From: Micromonospora pattaloongensis
GTDB taxonomy: Bacteria; Actinomycetota; Actinomycetes; Mycobacteriales; Micromonosporaceae
Direction of reading: 5' to 3'
Length of the DNA: 64,000 nucleotides
NCBI RefSeq assembly: GCF_900107255.1
Contig: NZ_FNPH01000003.1
Coordinates: forward strand, 372,001-436,000
Program-made: the position numbers and the translations under genes
In this document: positions 33,490-45,567 of the stretch, one piece after another
Layout of the letters: each line of letters starts with the position of its first letter
Position numbering within the stretch: the first letter of the stretch is position 1
The notes under the pieces: model-generated
The model's database searches: none
Seen by the model: the letters and a program-made list of their open reading frames with translations, nothing else
What the model was told of the DNA's origin: nothing

Positions 33490-34902
33490 CTAGGGCAGCG
33501 GCGGCGCGGTGCGGCCAGAGAGCCACGCGTCGAAGAACGACCGCAGGGACCGGCCGGAGACCCGCTCCGCGACGGTGATGAACTCCGCGGTCATGGCGTT
33601 GCCGTCGCGCTTCTGCGCCGTCCAGGTCCGCAGGATCCGGAAGAAGGCGTCGTCGCCGACGGTGCGCCGCAGGGCGTGCACGGCCAGCGCTCCACGCTTG
33701 TAGACCGCCCGGCCGAAGATCCCGGACCGCCCCGGATCCAGCGTCGGCCGCGACCAGTCGGTGCCGGCGTACTCGGCGGCGAAGCTGGCCTGCGCCGACC
33801 GGCCGCCGTCGTGCTCCTCCCACAGCCACTCGGCGTACGTCGCGAAGCCCTCGTTGAGCCAGATGTCGCTCCACCGCTGGATCGAGACGCTGTCACCGAA
33901 CCACTGATGCGCCAGCTCGTGCGCCACCACCCAGGTCCCCGAGCCGCCCCGGAAGAAGACGTCACCGTAGACGGGACGGGTCTGGGTCTCCAGCGCGTAC
34001 CCGACGCGGTCGTCGTCGACGACGATCCCGCCGTACGCCTCGAACGGATAGGGCCCGAACTTCGTGGCCAGGAAGTCGGCGATCTCGCCGGTGCGCGCCA
34101 TCGCCGCGTCGGCAGCGCCGGCGGGCAGCGTGGCCGCGACCGCGGTGACCAGGGGTTTCCCGTCGTGCGTCCCGGTCTTCACCCGGTACCTGCCGATCAC
34201 GACGGTCGCCAGGTAGCTCGCCATCGGCGACCGCGTCGACCACTTCCAGGTCGTCCAGCCGTCCGCCTTCGTGGTGCCGCCCGGCACGCCGTTGCTCAAC
34301 GCGCTGAGCCCGTCCGGCACGGTGATCTCGATGTCGTAGCCGGCCTTGTCGATCGGGTGGTCGTTCACCGGGAACCAGGTGCTCGCCGACTCCGGCTGGC
34401 CGAGGGCGAACGCGCCGTCGCCGGTGGCGAAGAAGCCGTTGCGGCCCAGGTCCGAGCTGGTGAGCTGCTGCGGCACGCCGGCGTACCGGACCTCGACGGT
34501 GAAGCGCACGCCGCGCGGCAGGCCGCTGCGCGGGGTGACCACCAGCTCGGCGCCCTCGCGGGCGGAGTCAGCCGGCGCGCCGTTCACGGTGACCCCGGAG
34601 ACGGTCATCCCGACGAGGTCGAGATTGAACCGGGACAGGTCCTGCGTCGCCGTCGCGGTGATCGTCGCGGTGCCGCTGAGCCGGTCGTCGGCCGGGTCGT
34701 ACCGGAGCTTGAGCGCGTAGCCGGCCACGTCGTAGCCGCCGTTGCCGTAGCTCGGGAAGTACGGGTCACCGACGCCGCTCGCACCCGGCCGGAAATCCCG
34801 GGTCGGCTCCGGCTGCGGCTCGGGCCGCGACCCGGTGCAGCCCGCGGCCAGCGCGACCGTCAACGCGCCGGCGAGCGCCGCGCGTCCCCTCCCCCGTCGC
34901 AC
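33490..34902 (-). CDS. M1-family zinc metallopeptidase lipoprotein
   Basis: 470 aa. A short Arg-rich start and hydrophobic stretch end in a lipobox (TVALAAGCTGS), so it is a surface lipoprotein. Zinc site HEXXH in VVAHELAHQWFGD with the third ligand Glu in WLNEGFATYAEW. The substrate-side GxMEN motif is changed to GYALET. GTG 34902 begins 2 nt after the guaB3 stop codon, which argues for translational coupling and against the longer frame that reads antiparallel through guaB3. Peptide specificity unknown. Confidence 0.9.
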   Translation of the reverse strand: MRRGRGRAALAGALTVALAAGCTGSRPEPQPEPTRDFRPGASGVGDPYFPSYGNGGYDVAGYALKLRYDPADDRLSGTATITATATQDLSRFNLDLVGMTVSGVTVNGAPADSAREGAELVVTPRSGLPRGVRFTVEVRYAGVPQQLTSSDLGRNGFFATGDGAFALGQPESASTWFPVNDHPIDKAGYDIEITVPDGLSALSNGVPGGTTKADGWTTWKWSTRSPMASYLATVVIGRYRVKTGTHDGKPLVTAVAATLPAGAADAAMARTGEIADFLATKFGPYPFEAYGGIVVDDDRVGYALETQTRPVYGDVFFRGGSGTWVVAHELAHQWFGDSVSIQRWSDIWLNEGFATYAEWLWEEHDGGRSAQASFAAEYAGTDWSRPTLDPGRSGIFGRAVYKRGALAVHALRRTVGDDAFFRILRTWTAQKRDGNAMTAEFITVAERVSGRSLRSFFDAWLSGRTAPPLP

Positions 34903-34904
34903 GC

Positions 34905-36023
34905 CTACCGGTCCAGAACGAGGCCGACCTTCTGGAACTCCTTCAGATCGCGGTAACCGCACTTGGCCATCGCCCGGCGCAGGCCACCGAAGAGGTTCAG
35001 CTGGCCGTCGGGGTCGTCGGCGGGGCCGTAGAGCAGCTTCTCCATCGAGCCCAGCGACTCCCCCGCGGCGCCGTACGCGCCCCGCGGCAGCTTCGGGTGG
35101 CTGGCCGCGGAGTGCCACCACGCCCCGGCCGCCGGCGCCTCGTCGCAGAGCGACAGCGGCTCGCCGAGCATCACCGCGTCCGCGCCGCAGCCGAGCGCCT
35201 TGGCAATGTCGCCCGAGGTCTGCAGGCCGCCGTCGGCGATCAGGTGGACGTACCGGCCGCCGGTCTCGTCGAGGTAGTCGCGGCGGGCCGCCGCGGCGTC
35301 GGCGATCGCGGTCGCCATCGGCACCCGGATGCCGAGCACGGTGTCGGTCGTGGACCACTCGTCGGCGCCGACGCCGACGATCACGCCGGCGGCGCCGGTC
35401 CGCATCAGGTGCAGCGCCGTCTTGTAGTCGGTGCACCCGCCGACCACGACCGGCAGGTCCAGATCGGCGATGAATTCCTTGAGGTTCAGTGGCTCGTCGG
35501 TGGTCGAGACGTGCTCCGCGGAGACGATCGTGCCCTGGATGACCAGGATGTCGACCCCGGCGTCGAGGATCACCGGCGCCAGCGCGAGCGTGTGCTGCGG
35601 CGAGACCCGAACCGCGACGGTGATGCCGGCATCGCGCATCTGCCGGACCCGCTCGGCGATCAGCTCGGGCCGGATCGGTTCCGCGTACGCCTCCTGCAGC
35701 CGCTGCGTCGCGCGCGGGTCGTCGCCGAGCGCCGACAGCTCGTCGAGGACCTTCGCCGGGTCCTCGTAGCGCGTCCAGAGCCCCTCGACGTTGAGCACGC
35801 CGAGCCCGCCGAGCCGCCCGAGCGCGATCGCCGAGTCCGGGCTCATCGTCGCGTCCGACGGGTGCCCGACGCAGGGGATGCGGAACGGGTACGCGTCGAG
35901 CTGCCACGCCGTCGACACGTCGTCGACGTCGCGGGTGCGGCGGCTGGGCACGATGGCGATGTCGTCGAGGTGGTAGCCGCGTTGCGCGGTCTTCCCGAGC
36001 CCGATCTCCACCACGTCACGCAT
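34905..36023 (-). CDS. guaB3: IMP dehydrogenase family protein GuaB3
   Basis: 372 aa TIM-barrel protein, lacking the CBS pair. Starts MRDVVEIGLGKTAQRGYHLD as actinobacterial GuaB3 proteins do; barrel loops include VVVGGCTDYKTALHLMRTGA and [30 protein letters not shown]. The IMPDH Cys-loop (GPGSICTTR) is not present, so IMPDH activity is doubtful; some relatives are GMP reductases. TTTGGAG precedes ATG 36023. Downstream of guaB, as in mycobacteria. Confidence 0.9.
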   Translation of the reverse strand: MRDVVEIGLGKTAQRGYHLDDIAIVPSRRTRDVDDVSTAWQLDAYPFRIPCVGHPSDATMSPDSAIALGRLGGLGVLNVEGLWTRYEDPAKVLDELSALGDDPRATQRLQEAYAEPIRPELIAERVRQMRDAGITVAVRVSPQHTLALAPVILDAGVDILVIQGTIVSAEHVSTTDEPLNLKEFIADLDLPVVVGGCTDYKTALHLMRTGAAGVIVGVGADEWSTTDTVLGIRVPMATAIADAAAARRDYLDETGGRYVHLIADGGLQTSGDIAKALGCGADAVMLGEPLSLCDEAPAAGAWWHSAASHPKLPRGAYGAAGESLGSMEKLLYGPADDPDGQLNLFGGLRRAMAKCGYRDLKEFQKVGLVLDR

Positions 36024-36097
36024 GGTCACTCCAAAGTAGAAGGGCCCGCCCCGGCCGGGCGGAACGGCGGAACGGCGGGTCGGCCCGCGGCCGACGG

Positions 36098-38280
<2,183 letters not shown>

Positions 38281-38314
38281 GGCCGGAGACCGGCCCGACC
38301 CCCGCCGCCCTCGT

Positions 38315-39295
38315 TCAGGCGACCAGCCCGGCCCGGAAGCCGGCGGCGACCGCGTGCGCCCGGTCCCGCGCACCCAGCTTGCGGAACAACCGCCGGGCGT
38401 GCGTCTTGACCGTGTCCTCCGAGACGAACAGGTCACGCCCGATCTCGGCGTTGCTCTTGCCCTCGGCCATGCCGCGCAGCACCTGCAGCTCGCGCTCGGT
38501 CAGCGTGATCCGGCGCAGCGGCGCGCCCTGGTAACCCGCCGGCGACTCGCCCGGCCGCGGCCCGGCCGCGAAGCGCCCGTCGCGCACGGCGTTGCCCCGG
38601 CGGTCCAGCCCGGTCGGCAACCGGTGCTCGCCCTCCCCCGACGGCCGGACGGCGCCCGGCTGGTAGGGGCCGAGGTCGTCGCCGCGCTGCACGGGCACGA
38701 CAGCGGGTCCGCCGGGCTGCGCCGGCAGCGGCGCACCGCCCAGCCCCGCGCCGGGCATCCCCGCGCCGGGCATCCCCGCGCCGGGCATCCCCGCGCCGGG
38801 TCGACCGCCGGGCAGCCGGGACGGCGCCACCGGCGCGCCGGACCGGGGAGCCGCCGCGCCGCGGCCGAGCTGGGGCGCGACGGCGGCGGACTGCGCCGGG
38901 CCCACGTTGGCCGCGGCCCGGCCCGGCGTGGAGAGCAGCAGCAGGGTCTTCGCGACGACGCTGACCATGTCCTGGTCGCCACCGTGGATCAGACCACGCG
39001 CGCCGGCCGCGATCGCCGCCGCCGCGACCCGCGGGTCCTCCGCACCGAACAGCACGATCACCGCGCCGGGCGCCTTGGCCAGCACCCGCCGGGTGAAGCC
39101 CACGCTGTCCGGACGGGTCAGCGCGGTGTCGGCGAGCACGATCTCCGCCGGCCGCTCGGAGAGCCGGAGCATCACCTCGGCCTCGGACACGGCGGTCCGG
39201 ATGGCCGCGGCCATCCCGAGCCGCGTGGCAGCGGACGCGACGTTCTGCGCGGCAAATGTTGTCCGAACGCACACGAGGACGGTACGCACAGTCAT
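38315..39295 (-). CDS. Orphan LuxR-type transcriptional regulator with pseudo-receiver
   Basis: 326 aa. The N-terminal ~115 residues look like a receiver fold (TVLVCVRTTFA, AEIVLADTAL, AVIVLFGAEDP, GARGLIHGG) but the acidic pair at strand 1 and the usual Lys are missing, so normal phosphorylation is unlikely. A ~130-residue Pro/Gly/Ala linker contains PGAGM repeats; the C-terminal HTH is LTERELQVLRGMAEGKSNAEI with KTHARRLFRKLGARDRAHAV. ATG 39295 or GTG 39289 (9 nt after GAGGAG) is the start. No kinase adjacent; divergent from whiB. Confidence 0.85.
   Translation of the reverse strand: MTVRTVLVCVRTTFAAQNVASAATRLGMAAAIRTAVSEAEVMLRLSERPAEIVLADTALTRPDSVGFTRRVLAKAPGAVIVLFGAEDPRVAAAAIAAGARGLIHGGDQDMVSVVAKTLLLLSTPGRAAANVGPAQSAAVAPQLGRGAAAPRSGAPVAPSRLPGGRPGAGMPGAGMPGAGMPGAGLGGAPLPAQPGGPAVVPVQRGDDLGPYQPGAVRPSGEGEHRLPTGLDRRGNAVRDGRFAAGPRPGESPAGYQGAPLRRITLTERELQVLRGMAEGKSNAEIGRDLFVSEDTVKTHARRLFRKLGARDRAHAVAAGFRAGLVA
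38746..38800. repeat. 15-nt in-frame tandem repeat, 3.7 copies
   Basis: Three exact units (38746-38760, 38761-38775, 38776-38790) and a partial unit encode a PGAGM repeat in the linker of the LuxR-type regulator; length likely varies between strains. Confidence 0.85.
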
Positions 39296-39550
39296 CCTCC
39301 TCTCCTCAAAGGAGGAGACCACGGAACGGTCTGATCATTACGCGCTTTCCCGCGAAAGGAGAGGAAAGTTCCGGACCGGTCATCCCCTCGTTGTCAGCTG
39401 ACCCTAACTGTTTGCTGAAGCAAGTGTGAGTAGGTGGTGCGCAGGGTACGGGTGTGTCTGGTCGGGAGATCGGTGCGCCTGCGCGGCCCGCCGCCCCGGT
39501 CCGACTGCCGTGGACTGACCGCCGCGGTGCCGCGCGGAAGGAGGGTGCTG

Positions 39551-39934
39551 ATGTCGAACGTACGCAGACTGCCCGGACCCATCGTCGACCTGTGGGAATG
39601 GCAGCGGCTGGGTGCCTGTCGGGGCCGGGACAGTGCCCAGTTCTTCCATCCCGACGGCGAGCGCGGCTCCTCCCGCAATCGTCGCGAGGCCCAGGCCAAG
39701 GCGGTCTGCGGCACCTGCCCGGTGCGCGCCGAGTGCGCGGCGCACGCGCTGTCGGTGCGGGAGCCGTACGGCGTGTGGGGCGGGTTCAGCGAGTCCGAGC
39801 GGCTGCGGTTGCTCGCGATGGGCTGGGAGGATCTGGCCGACCGCCGGCAGACCCGCGTCGACATCCCCCGCCTGGAGGCCCGCCTCCGCCCGCATAAGTC
39901 GACGGTCCCCGCCCAACGTCCCCTCTCGGCCTGA
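39551..39934 (+). CDS. WhiB-family iron-sulfur regulator (WhiB3/WhiD-like)
   Basis: 127 aa. Four cluster-binding Cys: GACRGRD, then CGTCPVRAEC (CxxCx5C), followed by the GVWGG turn and a basic C-terminus that contacts DNA. The start VRRLPGPIVDLWEWQRLGACRG resembles Streptomyces WhiD, the relative of M. tuberculosis WhiB3, which sits next to groEL1 in the same order. WhiB proteins bind the primary sigma factor and sense redox/NO. ATG 39551 follows AAGGAGGG. Confidence 0.93.
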   Translation: MSNVRRLPGPIVDLWEWQRLGACRGRDSAQFFHPDGERGSSRNRREAQAKAVCGTCPVRAECAAHALSVREPYGVWGGFSESERLRLLAMGWEDLADRRQTRVDIPRLEARLRPHKSTVPAQRPLSA

Positions 39935-39949
39935 GTCAGCCCGAACACG

Positions 39950-40029
39950 AAAGATCCGCGTGATCAGGGACTTCGTACGCGCCGCTGGCGCGGTGCGTAC
40001 GAAGTTGGTCCCTGATCACGCGGATCTTT
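39950..40029. repeat. 80-bp perfect palindromic element, likely bidirectional terminator
   Basis: Outer arms 39950-39970 and 40009-40029 are a perfect 21-bp inverted repeat (core GCGTGATCAGGGA); inner arms TTCGTACGC (39972-39980) and GCGTACGAA (39995-40003) add a further 9 bp. It fills the gap between convergent whiB and groEL, and its outer arm sequence recurs in the element at 12949-13022. Confidence 0.85.
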
Positions 40030-40048
40030 GGGGGATGGCGCGGAGCGG

Positions 40049-41748
<1,700 letters not shown>

Positions 41749-41767
41749 GTCAACACTTGTCAGTAGG

Positions 41768-42076
41768 TCACTTCTCGATGACCGCGAGGACGTCACGGGC
41801 GGAGAGCACCAGGTACTCCTCGCCCGAGTACTTCACCTCGGTGCCGCCGTACTTCGAGTAGATGACCGTGTCGCCGACCTTGACGTCAACCGGGATCCGG
41901 TTGCCCTTGTCGTCGACCCGGCCCGGGCCCACAGCGAGGACGGTGCCCTCCTGCGGCTTCTCCTTGGCGGTGTCGGGAATCACGATGCCCGACGCCGTGG
42001 TCGTCTCAGCCTCGTTCGCCTGGACCAGGATCCGGTCCTCAAGCGGCTTGATCGCAACCTTCGTCGCGGTAGTCAC
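41768..42076 (-). CDS. groES: 10-kDa co-chaperonin GroES
   Basis: 102 aa from GTG 42076: [20 protein letters not shown], the mobile loop with [19 protein letters not shown], and C-terminal [18 protein letters not shown] 42076 sits 8 nt after AGGAGG; the ATG at 42082 is only 2 nt from that site. Expression is expected to be heat-inducible through the two CIRCE operators upstream. Confidence 0.95.
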   Translation of the reverse strand: MTTATKVAIKPLEDRILVQANEAETTTASGIVIPDTAKEKPQEGTVLAVGPGRVDDKGNRIPVDVKVGDTVIYSKYGGTEVKYSGEEYLVLSARDVLAVIEK

Positions 42077-42217
42077 GGGCATACCCTCCTGGGGTACTTG
42101 GTCTCGTTGCCGGTCGAACGGGTCGGCCGGCGTCAATCTGCCTCATGCCACCGGGCGGGTCCGTCGTCGCGGGTGCCGGTCCGCCTGGCGTTTCGCTCCT
42201 CGGCCGTACCGCCGGAG

Positions 42218-42244
42218 CTGGCACCCTCAGGCTGAGAGTGCTAA
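42218..42244 (-). promoter_or_regulatory. CIRCE operator 2 (HrcA site)
   Basis: On the minus strand TTAGCACTC-N9-GGGTGCCAG: the left arm is consensus, the right arm matches 6 of 9. Lies just after the predicted groES transcription start. Confidence 0.75.
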
Positions 42245-42250
42245 CGGAAG

Positions 42251-42278
42251 ATTATGCCCGTCGCTAGCACTCCGTCAA
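42251..42278 (-). promoter_or_regulatory. groES promoter
   Basis: -35 TTGACG (42278-42273), 16-nt spacer and -10 CATAAT (42256-42251), each one base from consensus. The -35 lies in the N9 spacer of CIRCE 1, and CIRCE 2 covers the start region, so HrcA would block polymerase. Confidence 0.75.
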
Positions 42279-42290
42279 CCAGAGTGCCAA
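42264..42290 (-). promoter_or_regulatory. CIRCE operator 1 (HrcA site)
   Basis: Read on the plus strand: CTAGCACTC-N9-GAGTGCCAA, 8 of 9 matches in each arm to TTAGCACTC-N9-GAGTGCTAA. Confidence 0.88.
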
Positions 42291-42327
42291 CTACGGCACC
42301 GGCGGAGGGGTGGCCGCCTCGCCCGGA

Positions 42328-42333
42328 CACAAT
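42328..42333 (+). promoter_or_regulatory. -10 box CACAAT, leaderless methyltransferase promoter
   Basis: CACAAT, 6 nt (GACGCC), then GTG 42340; same spacing as the other leaderless genes in the window. Confidence 0.35.
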
Positions 42334-42339
42334 GACGCC

Positions 42340-43554
42340 GTGGATCTCGAAGGGCTGGCCGCGCTGCGTACCCCGGCGGGGGCGGACGCGCTCGCCGCGG
42401 CCGCCGAGGTCGCCGGCGGCGATCCTCTGGTCGCGGCCGGCGCGTTGCGGTCGGCCGGCGTTCCCCCGCAGCTCGCCGCCGCCGCCCTCACCCAGGCCGA
42501 GCTGCGCCGCCGGGCGGCCCGGAAGTTCGGCGCCGCGGCGGCGCGGATGTTCTTCACCCGCGCGGGGTTGGAGCAGGCGACCCGTGCCGTGGTGGCGGAC
42601 CGGCGGGCGCGGCGGTTACGCGCCGCCGGGGCGCGCAGCCTCGCCGACCTGGGTTGCGGCCTCGGCGCGGACGCGATCGCCGCGGCCCGCGCCGGCCTGC
42701 GGGTGTACGGCGTCGAGGCCGACCCGGTCACCGCGGCGATGGCCGCCGCGAACGCGGAGGCGGCCGGGGTGGCCGAGCTGTTCACGGTGGAGTGCGCCGA
42801 CGCCACCACCGTCGACGTGACCGGCGTCGACGCGGTCTTCTGCGACCCGGCCCGCCGCAGGTCCGGCACCGGCCGGCGGATCTTCGACCCGGCGGCCTAC
42901 TCGCCGCCGTGGGATTTCGTGCTGGCGCTGGCCGAACGGGTCCCCCGCACGGTGCTGAAGGTCGCGCCCGGCATCGACCACGGGCTGCTGCCACCCGGCG
43001 CGGAGGGCGAATGGGTCAGCGTCGACCGCGAACTCGTCGAGGCCACGATCTGGTGCGGGCCGCTGGCGGAGGCGCCGCGCCGGGCGACGCTGCTGAGCGA
43101 GAAGGACGGGCCCGCTGTTGACGGCTCCGGTCGTGAAAGCGTCCCCTCCCATCAGCTGACCGGCACCGGCGACGCGACCGCCCCGGTCGCCACCGTCCGC
43201 CGCTACCTGTACGACCCGGACGCCGCCGTGGTCCGGGCCCACCTGGTCGCCGAGTTCGCCGCGAGCGTCGACGGCACGCTCGCCGATCCGTCGATCGCGT
43301 ACGTCTACGCCGACACCGCGGTCGACACGCCGTACGCCCGGCGCCTTGAGATCACCGACGCGCTGCCGTTCTCGCTCAAACGGCTGCGGGCGGTGCTGCG
43401 CGAGCGCGGCGTGGGCCGCGTTGAGATCATGAAGCGCGGGTCCGCACTCGATCCGGAACAGCTGCGGCGCGACCTGCGGCTGACGGGGACCGCTGCCGCG
43501 ACCGTCGTGCTGACCCGGGTCGCCGGGACGCCGACCGTGCTGCTCTGCCGGTAG
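42340..43554 (+). CDS. Class I SAM-dependent methyltransferase with THUMP-like C-terminal part
   Basis: 404 aa. SAM-binding motif I in LADLGCGLGADAIAAARAG, acidic ribose-binding residue in VYGVEADPVT, and a motif IV of DPAR type (VFCDPARRRSGTGRRIFDP). The N-terminal ~90 residues are helical; the C-terminal ~130 resemble the THUMP-like domain of actinobacterial RNA methyltransferases (LPFSLKRLRAVLRERGVGRVEIMKRG). Probably modifies an RNA, target unknown. GTG 42340 is chosen from the CACAAT-N6 layout and family start; GTG 42310 is the longer option. Confidence 0.8.
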   Translation: MDLEGLAALRTPAGADALAAAAEVAGGDPLVAAGALRSAGVPPQLAAAALTQAELRRRAARKFGAAAARMFFTRAGLEQATRAVVADRRARRLRAAGARSLADLGCGLGADAIAAARAGLRVYGVEADPVTAAMAAANAEAAGVAELFTVECADATTVDVTGVDAVFCDPARRRSGTGRRIFDPAAYSPPWDFVLALAERVPRTVLKVAPGIDHGLLPPGAEGEWVSVDRELVEATIWCGPLAEAPRRATLLSEKDGPAVDGSGRESVPSHQLTGTGDATAPVATVRRYLYDPDAAVVRAHLVAEFAASVDGTLADPSIAYVYADTAVDTPYARRLEITDALPFSLKRLRAVLRERGVGRVEIMKRGSALDPEQLRRDLRLTGTAAATVVLTRVAGTPTVLLCR

Positions 43555-43565
43555 GGTCGACGCCC

Positions 43566-44045
43566 GTGGCAGGTCAGGGGACTCCGGCGACGGCGCTGCT
43601 GGCGAAGCAGAAGGTCGCGCACACCCTTCACCCGTACGACGTCGCGCCCGACTCGCCGAACTACGGGGCGGAGGTGGCGGCGGCGCTGTCGGTTCCCGCG
43701 GCACGGTTGTTCAAGTCACTGGTGACCGAGGTCGACGGCGCGCTGACCGTCGCGGTCGTGCCGGTCACCGGCGAACTCGATCTCAAGGCGCTCGCCGCGG
43801 CGGTCGGCGGCAAGCGCGCCGCGCTCGCCGATCGCGCTCTCGCCGAGCGCACGACCGGATACGTCCGGGGCGGGATCAGCCCGCTCGGGCAGCGCAAGCG
43901 GCTGCCGACCGTGATCGACTCCTCGGCCGCGACGTTCCCGACCGTGTACGTCTCCGCCGGCCGGCGCGGCCTCCAGGTGCAGCTGGCCCCGGCCGACCTG
44001 ATCCGGTTGACCGGCGCCACCGTCGCCCCGATCGCCGCCGCCTGA
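43566..44045 (+). CDS. ybaK: YbaK-type aminoacyl-tRNA deacylase
   Basis: 159 aa, the normal length of YbaK, which hydrolyses Cys-tRNA(Pro) and related mischarged tRNAs. Motifs: LFKSLVTEVDG with the catalytic Lys region, VVPVTGELDLKALAAAVG, GYVRGGISPLGQRKRLP. GTG 43566 lies 11 nt after the previous stop; a TAGGGT overlapping that stop codon (43552-43557) may be its own -10 box. Confidence 0.9.
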   Translation: MAGQGTPATALLAKQKVAHTLHPYDVAPDSPNYGAEVAAALSVPAARLFKSLVTEVDGALTVAVVPVTGELDLKALAAAVGGKRAALADRALAERTTGYVRGGISPLGQRKRLPTVIDSSAATFPTVYVSAGRRGLQVQLAPADLIRLTGATVAPIAAA

Positions 44046-44142
44046 CCATCCGGCACTCTCCGCGATCAGCTCGCGGCGCACAGTTCGGGCCATCAGGTCC
44101 GCTCCGGGCGCATGTCGGGCACGTGTCGTCCACGTTGCTGAA

Positions 44143-44225
44143 TTGTTATCGCCCACAACAAAGCCGTGACCTCGCATGACTTGTGCCACACCGTCGCCGC
44201 CTAATACGTTGCCGGACACAACAAA
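44143..44225 (+). promoter_or_regulatory. Xylose-type operon promoter and candidate regulator sites
   Basis: -35-like ACTTGT (44179-44184), 17 nt, -10 TAATAC (44202-44207). Exact 9-mers CACAACAAA occur at 44154-44162, upstream of the -35, and at 44217-44225, just after the start point; the first is part of a TTGTT-N9-AACAA dyad (44143-44161). These are candidate sites for the ROK regulator encoded at the end of the operon. Confidence 0.45.
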
Positions 44226-44325
44226 AAGCGAGGCCCCTCGCTACCCGCGGCGGCGTTCCTCAGCCCCGCGGCCGCACCACCCGAATCCAGTCACGAGACT
44301 CGAACAATCCGAAAGGACCCGTGCA

Positions 44326-45420
44326 ATGCGCAAAGGGATCCTCTCCCTGGCCGCCGTCGGTCTGCTGACCGTCAGTGGCGTGGCCGCGTGCGGCGACGAC
44401 TCCGGCACGAACGACGCGGGCAGCGGCAAGAAGGCGAAGATCGGCGTGATCCTCCCCGACAGCGCCTCCTCGGCGCGCTGGGAGACCGCGGACCGCAAGT
44501 TCCTGCAGGAGGCGTTCGACGCCGCGGGCGTCGAATCCATCATCCAGAACGCGCAGGGCGACAAGACGCAGTTCCAGACGATCGCGGACCAGATGATCAC
44601 GAACGGCGTCACCGCCCTGATGATCGTCAACCTGGACTCCGGCACCGGCAAGGCCGTGCTCGACAAGGCCAAGTCGCAGGGCGTGGCGACGATCGACTAC
44701 GACCGGCTGACCCTGGGCGGCTCGGCGCAGTACTACGTCAGCTTCGACAACGAGGCCGTCGGCAAGCTGCAGGGCGAGGGCCTGGTCAAGTGCCTGACCG
44801 ACAAGGGCGCCAAGAACCCGGTCGTGGCCTACCTCAACGGCTCCCCCACCGACAACAACGCGACCCTGTTCAAGAACGGGTACGACTCGGTGCTGAAGCC
44901 GAAGTTCGACTCGAAGGAGTACACCAAGGGTCTGGACCAGTCGGTGCCGCAGTGGGACAACACCCAGGCCGGGACGATCTTCGAGCAGATGCTGACCCAG
45001 AGCGGGGGCAAGATCGACGGTGTGCTCGCCGCGAACGACGGCCTCGGCAACGCGGCCATCTCCGTGCTGAAGAAGAACAAGCTCAACGGCAAGGTCCCGG
45101 TGACCGGCCAGGACGCCACCGTGCAGGGCCTGCAGAACATCCTCGCCGGCGACCAGTGCATGACCGTCTACAAGGCGATCAAGAAAGAGGCCCAGGCGGC
45201 CGCCGAGCTGGCGATCTCGGTCGCGAAGGGCGAGAAGAAGGAGACCGGCCAGACGGTCAAGGACCCGGAGGGCAACCGCGACGTCCCCGCCGTGCTGCTC
45301 ACCCCGGTCGCCATCACCAAGGAGAACGTGAAGGACGTCGTCGCCGACGGCTACGTCACCAAGGCCGAGCTCTGCACCGGCGCCTTCGCGGCTGCCTGCA
45401 CCGCGGGCGGCATCAGCTGA
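44326..45420 (+). CDS. xylF: D-xylose-type ABC transporter substrate-binding lipoprotein
   Basis: 364 aa. Signal peptide with lipobox VSGVAACGDD. Periplasmic-binding-protein type I fold with XylF-like segments: KIGVILPDSASSARWETADR, ATIDYDRLTLGGSAQYYVSFDNEAVG, DGVLAANDGLGNAAISVL. Delivers a pentose-like sugar to the permease encoded downstream. ATG 44326 follows GAAAGGA. Two stable hairpins between it and the ATPase gene suggest higher expression of the binding protein. Substrate assignment is by similarity only. Confidence 0.88.
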   Translation: MRKGILSLAAVGLLTVSGVAACGDDSGTNDAGSGKKAKIGVILPDSASSARWETADRKFLQEAFDAAGVESIIQNAQGDKTQFQTIADQMITNGVTALMIVNLDSGTGKAVLDKAKSQGVATIDYDRLTLGGSAQYYVSFDNEAVGKLQGEGLVKCLTDKGAKNPVVAYLNGSPTDNNATLFKNGYDSVLKPKFDSKEYTKGLDQSVPQWDNTQAGTIFEQMLTQSGGKIDGVLAANDGLGNAAISVLKKNKLNGKVPVTGQDATVQGLQNILAGDQCMTVYKAIKKEAQAAAELAISVAKGEKKETGQTVKDPEGNRDVPAVLLTPVAITKENVKDVVADGYVTKAELCTGAFAAACTAGGIS

Positions 45421-45426
45421 CCCGCG

Positions 45427-45447
45427 GGGCCGGCGTCGCGCCGGCCC
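45427..45447 (+). terminator. Intercistronic hairpin 1 after xylF
   Basis: 9-bp perfect stem GGGCCGGCG / CGCCGGCCC with a 3-nt loop, 7 nt after the xylF stop. Confidence 0.5.
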
Positions 45448-45468
45448 GGCGGTCGCACCCCGCCGCAC

Positions 45469-45506
45469 CGCGCCGCCCGGCACGCGCCAGCGTGCCGGGC
45501 GGCGCG
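45469..45506 (+). terminator. Intercistronic hairpin 2 between xylF and xylG
   Basis: 17-bp perfect stem (45469-45485 with 45490-45506) with loop GCCA; strong enough to stop 3' exonucleases or some polymerases while letting some reach the ATPase gene. Confidence 0.6.
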
Positions 45507-45567
45507 CACCGACGGTGGACAGGCCCGACGGACCACTCGACCGGACACCCGTAAAGGAGACACATCC

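Noticed and set aside
38746-38800. CRISPR-like repeat
   Set aside because: Repeats are contiguous 15-nt units with no spacers and are in frame within a coding gene.
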